Positions 57,798-64,000 of a stretch of 64,000 nucleotides of DNA are shown here, in pieces. Made by a program: the position numbers and the translations under genes. The DNA is taken from positions 145,511,647 to 145,575,646 of the forward strand of contig CM071597.1 of NCBI GenBank assembly GCA_036435485.1. Reading direction: 5' to 3'. The notes under the pieces are model-generated. The model was given only the letters and a program-made list of their open reading frames with translations, searched no databases and was not told where the DNA came from. This DNA comes from Saposhnikovia divaricata (taxonomy: Eukaryota > Streptophyta > Magnoliopsida > Apiales > Apiaceae). Position 1 is the stretch's first letter, and each line of letters starts with the position of its first letter.

Positions 57798-58693
57798 AGG
57801 AGGGAGGAGAGATTTGTGCGAAAAGAGAGGAGTATAGAGAATTCGAAGAAGGAGAAAACCAAGAAATATGCTGGGTTTTGCTTAAAAACAGGGGAAATGG
57901 GTTTTTAGCTTCGAATTACCACATATGGAGATAGAAAATAATATATTGGAATTTAATTAAGCTACTAATAATTTTTTTTTTGTTTTAAATTAAATATAAA
58001 AACAAGGAAATTAACTACAGAATTAAAATTATACCACACTAAAATGAAAACTTGAATTTAAATACCCACAATAAAATGGAGATTTAAAGGGGCGTAATTA
58101 ATATTAAAATGAGAATTAAAATTACAAAAACAAATTCTTTAAATCGATACTTTCAATCCCGTGTGGTTAGCGTTGCTACTTTATCCACCCGAGAATTTAC
58201 GAAAATAACGAAATAAAGAACAAAGAAAATAAAATGAAAGAGGGATGCAAGAATTAAAATGAAACTTGAAATTGCAAATAAAAAGTGTTTACAAGGAAAA
58301 CAAATTACAACTAAAATTTGGGAGTGAACTACTAAAACCTAATTCTAAGATGTAAGGTAATTGGTGTTTTTAACAAGTGAAGATAAGGCCTATTTATAGG
58401 AAATAATTAGGGTTTTTGGTAGGTGTGGGTGAATCTTGGCCCTTGATTTAGTTTAGTGTTGGCTAAATCTTGGCCATCCATTTTGTTTAGTGAAAATATG
58501 CACCACCCCCCCCCCTTGCTTTTCCTTTTCTTCTTGTTTTGGTCCTTCTTTTTCTTCTTTTGTCATTTATTTCTTTATTTTGCCATTTCTTCAGTTTTCT
58601 CGAAATTTCCTGAAATGCAACAAAATAATATATTAAAATACGATTCCAAGCAATAAATAGGTAATAAAAATATACAAAATTATGCACTTATCA
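56506..58693 (-). repeat. Full 5' LTR of gag-protease element
   Basis: 2,188 bp. It includes a (GA)n run at 57,735-57,793 and a partial internal duplication of GAGGGTGTGGCGTTTTGTG (about 57,292 and 57,717). The small ORFs at 57,158-57,340 and 57,300-57,560 have near-identical counterparts in the left LTR and are not taken as genes. Confidence 0.88.
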
Positions 58694-58698
58694 GCGGT

Positions 58699-59353
58699 CG
58701 CCACGTGTGCTACAGGGCTACAAGGGTTGGCCTATAAATAGCACACTTTACCCACATTTTCACACACACGCAAATTTACACACTCACATTCACAAACAGT
58801 TTCTCTCGATTAACTTCTATTTGCCTGATTATTATTATTCTGATCACTGATTTTTATATCGGAGGTGCTTGACGGCTATCACCCGTGAACAAACATTATT
58901 TTGCAGGCGCCCAACCTAGTAGGAGACACCACCGGAACAATGATTGGAGTCAATAGTCAGCCGTGGGAGTTATCAATATGGATGCTTCGTTTTTTAGTGA
59001 GGCTGGTCATTTTGGTGTTGGGTGGATTTGTTGGGTTTCAAGCCAATATGATGTTTGGGTTTGGGTGGATAATTAGATACCAAGTATGATTAGAATTTGG
59101 TAGGTAATTAGAAACGAAATATGATTATGCTTGTATAGTAACTTGGTGGCTAAGTTTGTGATGGCTATATATACATAGTCAGATTGTATTTGTTTGATGT
59201 GTGAAAGCTTAAGAGATGTAGTCTTAAGTATTGTTTGGGAGATGCTTGAGCATTGTTGGCTCAAGTATCGGGGTTGGGACACCGTTAAGGTGTTATTGTT
59301 TTGATGTATTATTGATTATTGATTGGATTAATAATACAAGTTTGGGACGTGGG
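58699..59353 (+). promoter_or_regulatory. LTR-like promoter and leader DNA
   Basis: G-box CCACGTGTG at about 58,701, TATA box CCTATAAATAGCAC at 58,731-58,744, then a CACA-rich leader and GCAGGCGCCCAACC at about 58,905, resembling the end of an LTR followed by a primer site. The following T/G-rich DNA has no clear gene; the ORF at 58,901-59,089 is hydrophobic and unrecognised. The upstream part of this promoter lies left of 50,416, split off by the gag-protease element. Confidence 0.45.
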
Positions 59354-60057
59354 CAGGGGCGGACCCAGGATTTTTATTCTACTAGGGATGGAGTAGAAAA
59401 ATTTTCGCGTACTTAACAAAAATGTTAAATGCAAAAACTAGTTTAAAAATGTAAAATGAATATAAGAAGTTTAAGCATGCTATTAACTAGAAATCTAATA
59501 TATGCATATAATTTGTAATAAAAGTACTAGTTTACAATTAAAAATAGAAAAAGATTTACTCACATTATTTTAGTTGTACTCGACGATTCTTTTGAGTATA
59601 AAATTCATCTATCAATTATCACTTAAAAGGAATATATGTATATTGTAAAGATTGTAAATTTGTTAATTAACCGCGTTTAGAAGGATTCAAATATAAATTA
59701 AAAGAAAAATACTCACATTTTAGTATAGTTGTGTAGATTAAGCCGGAAGATTTGATGAAAAGATGCTGATAACCAAATTCAATCCGCGACCTAATTAGTA
59801 ATTACAGTACTTTCAATTTGGAGATTTTTTAATACTAAAAAATGGGCTACAGCGTCTTCAATTTCATCAGGTTAAATCAAAAATGGGCTAGACAATTGGC
59901 AATATATGGGCTGGATTTATGGGTTGGACTTAACATATAACAGGGCTCACATTTTATCTACTGGGGCTGAATTTATTTTTAGAATACATGTTAACTGGGC
60001 TGGCCCAATTTTACCTGGGCTACAGCCAATCCTAGCCCCTTTGCAGGTCCGCCCCTG
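59354..60057. mobile_element. hAT-type MITE
   Basis: Ends CAGGGGCGGACC and, inverted, CAGGGGCGGACC. The 8-bp flanks are GACGTGGG (59,346-59,353) and GACGTAGG (60,058-60,065), matching in seven of eight positions. 704 bp, no transposase. The right part has repeated GGGCTGG words. Confidence 0.85.
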
Positions 60058-60240
60058 GACGTAGGTATTTCCCCGTCAAGTATTTGTGTATTTTTTGTTT
60101 CACGCTTTGGTGAATCTTATCAACTAATCGATTGGTTATGTGTGTGCTTTGCATTGAAGTTTGTGAATTTCGAATTTTGAAAGTCCCCTAACCTAAGAGA
60201 ATTGCCAGAGATCATCGTGGTCCGTGAATTAGTGATATAG

Positions 60241-60510
60241 TTGAGTTTAAAAATCTTGCAAGGTAAGGTACAACCTAACATTACAGAAGTTACTGGAGTA
60301 AAAAAGGTTCAAAGTTGTATTAAAGAATGTACGATGGAAGGGGTGGTAGTGGAATCTGATTGTCAGGTGATAGTGAAGGTTGTGCTTGGAACAATTCATA
60401 TGGCTTCTCCTTTAGGAATGTTAGTCTCAAATTGTAGAAAAATTATGGCTCATCTAAACAACGTTTTATTAGTTCATGTAAAATATGAACAAGGTTGCCA
60501 ATCTACGTAG
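60241..60510 (+). pseudogene. RNase H-like (RVT_3) domain fragment
   Basis: The open frame includes EGVVVESDCQVIVKVV, then SPLGMLVSNCRKIMAHLNNV and VHVKYEQG. The VESDCQ and hydrophobic-HVK motifs are typical of the RNase H-like domain found at the ends of plant LINE reverse transcriptases and in stand-alone copies. There is no ATG at the frame start and no RT upstream, so it is a fragment. Confidence 0.7.
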
Positions 60511-60726
60511 AGTCCGTTTGGAAAATATTATTTTTCAGAAATAAGTTATTTATTCTTAAAAAAACGTTAAGAAATATGTACATTTTACAAAAATACGTAA
60601 CTTGTTTTTGCAAGAAAATGAATGTTAAATTTCTCATACACATCTTTTCTAAAAAAATATGTAAATAAAATATTTTTTCGAAATAAATAACTTATAAATC
60701 GTAATTAAGATTTGCCAAACATGCTC
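60510..60726. mobile_element. MITE with GTTTGG-type ends
   Basis: Left end GAGTCCGTTTGGAAAAT, right end inverted GAGCATGTTTGGCAAAT; AAATAAGTTATTTATT and its complement pair further in. 217 bp, noncoding. The duplication is not clear. Confidence 0.6.
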
Positions 60727-61077
60727 TTAGCTTGCTCTTGTTTATTCACATGTTGTAGTTTCAAGTTTCAAGTTTCAACCCGACATTTCTCCCTGTAGAG
60801 CTAAATGATAGTCTTCTTTTGATTTAATGATTTAAAATGCAAAAAATCTTGGTCCCATTAATTACATATCGTAATCAACAATATACAATTTGATTAGCAG
60901 TTAACATCAAGCGTACATGATATTATAAGCAACCGAAATCATGTTAATATAAATTTCATTATCCATCCTAATCCAAAAATTTCAAAAATGAAAATACCAA
61001 TATAAAATTGAATTAAATAAAAGCAAATTAAAATTAAAAAAACAATTTTATTATTATTATTAAAATGAAAAACAATT
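60727..61077. other. AT-rich spacer 3' of defensin-like copy 2
   Basis: No gene seen; AT-rich with (TTA)n near 61,050. Should include the 3' untranslated part of the minus-strand gene. Confidence 0.5.
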
Positions 61078-62379
61078 TTAACAATCGAAATCACATCTAC
61101 ATCTACGAAGTGCAGTACCAGGAACATCCTCGCATTGACCCCAAACATTGCCTTGATACTTGAATGTCCTTATGCAGTTATTAATGCAGCAGTCTGTGTT
61201 ACATTTTTCTATGCTGCACATACCCAAATATCCATTGCATCGCCATTTTTTATTCTCGTCCTCCACGTTTTCACTCCCTCCATTTACCGCTGTAACAATT
61301 TATAGAGCAGAATAAAAATATTATTTTAGCTAAAATTTTAAGTTGTTGATATAACCATAAGTAATCTTTTATTAAAAAAATCGCAATTAATTAAATATGA
61401 CAGTGGCGGACTGGAAACTAAATTGGACGGATCCATCATATATTGAGACCCGACATGCACAAAAGCTACAAAATTTTGAAAATCAAACCGTCGTTATCAT
61501 AAATTTAGGTCCCCTTTGGAGCTCTGAAAAACATTTTAAAAACCGCTTTTCTAAAAAATGTTTTTGCCTGAAAAACTGCTTTTAGAGAAAGTATGTTTCC
61601 TATGCATTTGAAAAAAAACTGTTTTTCAGCTTTTACAGGAAGATCAAACATCACCAAAAAAAACTGTTTTTCAGCTTTTACAGGAAGATCAAACATCACC
61701 AAAAATATTATTTTTAAAAAAAATAATATGCAAAATATGTATATATCAAAAATATTACCTAATCGCTATATGATTTTCATAAGTTGTAACAGCACTTATT
61801 TTAATAACACTTTTTTCAACGACACAACAATTTTCAACAGAAATCCCAAACAGAACCTTATATACATCGAAAATAAATTTATACAATAAATAGAAAGGGA
61901 TTTCATTCATGATTTTCATGTGTATGTAGGAAGGTTTCATTAATAATTACTATAATTTTTCCCCTCCTCTTTTTAGAAAACAATCAATTTGAACATTTTT
62001 TTGTTTTTTCAATTTCCTTGGAAATTTTTTCCAGAAAATGGATCAGAGGCCCTTCGCATTTCTCATGACCAAAACAAAGATAGGCTGGCATAAATATCGT
62101 TCGGGCTAGTTTTCAAAGTCAAAAATATCGTTTTCAAATTCTCAGATTTGCTCAAAAATTTATAAATAATTTAGACATAAATTGTATTTGAAAAATTAAA
62201 GACAACAATTTATACTTATATATTAATCTGAATTCTGGTTCCGATCCGATTGTCGCACCTGAATTCCCTTAATATGTCCGGAGAGTATATAACATGTTCA
62301 AGGAAAAAAAAAAAAACGTACCCGAAATGAAAGCAACGAGAAATAGTAGTGTGCAAATGGTTGAGAAGAGTCTGCCCAT
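61078..62379 (-). CDS. Defensin-like cysteine-rich secreted peptide, copy 2 (two exons)
   Basis: Exon 1 is 62,379-62,322 (58 bp), encoding a signal peptide starting MGRLFSTICTLLFLVAF; donor GTACG. Exon 2 is 61,289-61,078 (212 bp) after acceptor TTACAG, ending TGA. The product is 89 residues, identical in exon lengths, phase and all ten cysteine positions to copy 1 at 43.0-43.8 kb. The mature parts differ at only about five positions (for example Thr/Met after the GYLG motif, Ile/Thr and Glu/Gln near GEC/GQC), while the signal and pro-region differ more. The 1,032-bp intron is twice as long as in copy 1, mainly through a 350-bp Tourist MITE. Both copies are intact, suggesting selection. Role probably antimicrobial or signalling, by analogy with defensin-like families. 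Confidence 0.86.
61508..61857. mobile_element. Tourist-like MITE in intron of copy 2
   Basis: Ends GGTCCCCTTTGG and, inverted, GGTTCTGTTTGG; TTA on both sides (61,505-61,507 and 61,858-61,860). 350 bp. It contains a perfect tandem duplication of about 46 bp (ACTGTTTTTCAGCTTTTACA ... CATCACC, twice, 61,610-61,702). Confidence 0.85.
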
Positions 62380-62434
62380 ATTTTGCAGTGTGGTTGTCTG
62401 TTGATACACTAAACAATTCCGGTACAACTAAACT

Positions 62435-62485
62435 TATTTATAACTCTTGTTTACCCAAATCCTAAATAATTAAATTATAGTAAAG
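62435..62485 (-). promoter_or_regulatory. Promoter of defensin-like copy 2
   Basis: TATAAATA (62,435-62,442) about 55 bases above the ATG, and CTTTACTATAATTTAATTAT (62,466-62,485) identical to the block above copy 1. Confidence 0.7.
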
Positions 62486-62639
62486 GTGTATTAAATGTTT
62501 ATCAAACAAAAGATACTAGGAATGCAATTTTATGTTTCGTTCTTCTTTTTCATGTTTATAAATATAGTTAATTATAATATTTTTTCTTTTTAGGTGATGA
62601 TTTTTTTTCGATATTATTATGTTTAGCAAATCTGTTGGA

Positions 62640-63720
62640 CATAGTGTTGTTGCAGGAATTTCGTAACAACACGAAACTGGAGGTTTGTTGGAATAATAGA
62701 GCGAATGTGATTGTTTTAGGGGATTAGGGTTTGTAAAAAAGAGGGCTGGACTCGGCAGGTGTCTCGATTTGTCTCGTGTATCGGATCCCATATCTCAAGA
62801 TGCCTGCGTAGCTATGTTTATATAGGATCAAACCTACGCAGTTCTGTACAATTGTGTCTATCCCTGAGAGACTTTAAAGATACACTTCGTTAATGTGGTA
62901 ATTACTGATTTAATCTTGGCGTTGTGATATCTTCCTGATTTGAAGAATACCGTTTGGAGATATTTTCTGTTATTGATTGATTGAGATTGATTATTTCCTA
63001 GTTTCAGAGAGAGAATATTACTTAGCGGTTAAGAAATAATTATTAATCTGAATTAATAATTAATAATTAATAGAAATTTGGGAGATTATTAGCAATGCCA
63101 AAAATATGGCATAACAACTAGCCCCCAATTCTTCAGTGTAGCTTGCTACAGTGGAGAACTAAACATTCTTCAAGTTTCCAAATTTCTTAATCACTGAAAA
63201 AACTTAAAATAGATGATTTGAAAAACACTTAGAGCACCACTGTGCTCGTTAGGCGTATGCGGATGCAAGTGTGATAGCATGCGATGACCAATATGAGATA
63301 TATTTTTTGCCAAGTTTTTCAAAAGTGCGAGGATAAATAATATTTTTGAAATCATTTGCGATCCTTATTGTCTAGTTAGGACCTTGGCATTTGTATATAT
63401 CCCGAATTGGCGTACAGTCTGATGCAACCACATAAGGATGTGTCTTGCGGGGTCTTCAATAAGAGATGTAGATATAATTCTGGCAAACCTCGCACGCGTC
63501 TCTTCTTGGGCTGGCTATGCTGAAGTTTCCTGGCGAACCTCGCATCCGTCCCTTGTTGGGTTAGCTGTGCTACGAAGTCTTAAAGATATTATGCATAGGG
63601 ATGCCTCCACCCATTCTTCATGGGCCTTCAATAATTCAGAGGGTGCTGCACTTTACTCAAGCGTGTAGCATTGCGGAATTTATAGCTTGTCCAGGCTACC
63701 CTACTTGAATTTAGTTCGCA
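62640..63720 (-). other. LTR-like stretch upstream of copy 2
   Basis: On the minus strand a TATA box CCTATATAAACATAG (around 62,817-62,824) is followed by a leader-like stretch. Above it lie hairpins (GTAGCTTGCTAC at 63,141-63,152; GAGCACCACTGTGCTC at about 63,233) and a near-tandem duplication of about 60 bp at 63,480-63,577 (GGCAAACCTCGCACGCGTC / GGCGAACCTCGCATCCGTC). No gene. The make-up suggests an LTR of a Tat-type gypsy element, but no second copy is in the window. Confidence 0.4.
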
Positions 63721-63792
63721 AGTTTGAAAATATTTTTTTTGACATATATGTACTATCGCGACGATATATGAAAAATATTTTACAAATACATA

Positions 63793-64000
63793 CTCCCTCT
63801 GTCCCAATGATTTCTATACATTGGGGGACGGGGGCATGACACCCATTTTAAGGCTCCTAACTACTATAGTTACATAACTTATTTTTACAATTTTCTTTTT
63901 TTGTATAAAAATAGAATAATCCTACTTTTATATAAAAAAAGAAAATTTTAAAAATAAGTTATGGAACTATACTAGTTATGCACCTTAAAATGTGTGTTAG
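63793..64000. mobile_element. Stowaway-like MITE, cut by window end
   Basis: Begins TA-CTCCCTCTGTCCCA, a standard Stowaway/Mariner terminus with the TA target. The body is foldback: ACTATAGTTACATAACTTAT on one side pairs with ATAAGTTATGGAACTATACTA on the other. The right end lies beyond 64,000. Confidence 0.75.

Larger units (their letters stand above)
50421..58693 (-). mobile_element. Athila-lineage gag-protease-only retrotransposon (non-autonomous)
   Basis: It reads on the minus strand. The right LTR (56,506-58,693, 2,188 bp) starts TGATAAGTGCATAATTTTG on that strand and ends CGGCACATCA. The left LTR copy keeps only the matching about 1.1 kb (50,421-51,528). GCGGT flanks both sides (50,416-50,420 and 58,694-58,698). 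A tRNA-Asp type primer site sits inside the right LTR. Internal coding is gag and protease only; I find no RT, RNase H or integrase. Shared LTR parts differ by about 11-12 substitutions by eye (about 1%). Confidence 0.9.

Noticed and set aside
62516..62791. 91-residue minus-strand ORF upstream of defensin-like copy 2
   Set aside because: Lys/Asn-rich with no domain; it coincides with an LTR-like leader region below a TATA box.
63438..63668. 76-residue plus-strand ORF
   Set aside because: Spans the near-tandem duplication in the LTR-like stretch; the repeated peptide reflects the DNA repeat.

Overview
This window looks like nuclear DNA of a flowering plant, probably a eudicot. It is AT-rich and almost entirely built of plant transposable elements: Ty1/copia Sirevirus, Ty3/gypsy Athila-type and Tekay-type chromovirus elements, CACTA, hAT, Mutator-, Tourist- and Stowaway-type elements. 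I see no rRNA or tRNA genes, no CRISPR array and no bacterial features. The only convincing host genes are two intron-containing genes for small cysteine-rich secreted (defensin-like) peptides, both on the minus strand, near 43.0-43.8 kb and 61.1-62.4 kb.

Layout. 1-1.4 kb: unassigned AT-rich DNA. 1.4-7.1 kb: 5'-truncated Sirevirus-like copia element (pol with three in-frame stops, an intact env-like third ORF, triplicated polypurine tracts, a 3' LTR). 7.1-7.8 kb: tail of an old chromovirus-type LTR and a probable SINE. 7,827-41,790: one CACTA transposon with 3-bp duplications (ATG), interrupted by an Athila-like element (9,679-33,778, duplication CAACC). That is interrupted by a Tekay-like chromovirus (15,261-29,165, duplication GTAGC), whose 3' LTR is in turn interrupted by a 400-bp Mutator-type MITE (28,183-28,582, 9-bp duplication). 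This four-level nest fills more than half of the window. 41.8-46.2 kb: several short DNA transposons around the first defensin-like gene. 46.2-50.4 kb: minus-strand element-related ORFs with two arrays of hairpin-bearing tandem repeats. 50,421-58,693: a minus-strand Athila-lineage element carrying gag and protease only, duplication GCGGT. 58.7-64 kb: LTR-like promoter DNA, a hAT MITE, an RNase H-like fragment, the second defensin-like gene with a Tourist MITE in its intron, a further LTR-like stretch and a Stowaway MITE running off the end.

How it fits together. The CACTA element has the usual two minus-strand genes: a TNPD transposase (36.7-40.1 kb) and a TNPA-like gene running from 36.3 kb through the nest to 8.7 kb, ending in a ULP1-like cysteine protease domain. 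The Athila insertion cuts this second gene. The Tekay-like element is a paradox: its LTRs differ by only about 1.5% by eye, yet its pol region is ruined, so it was probably mobilised by proteins supplied in trans. Coding remnants and boundaries were read by eye; percentages and domain names are estimates, not search results.
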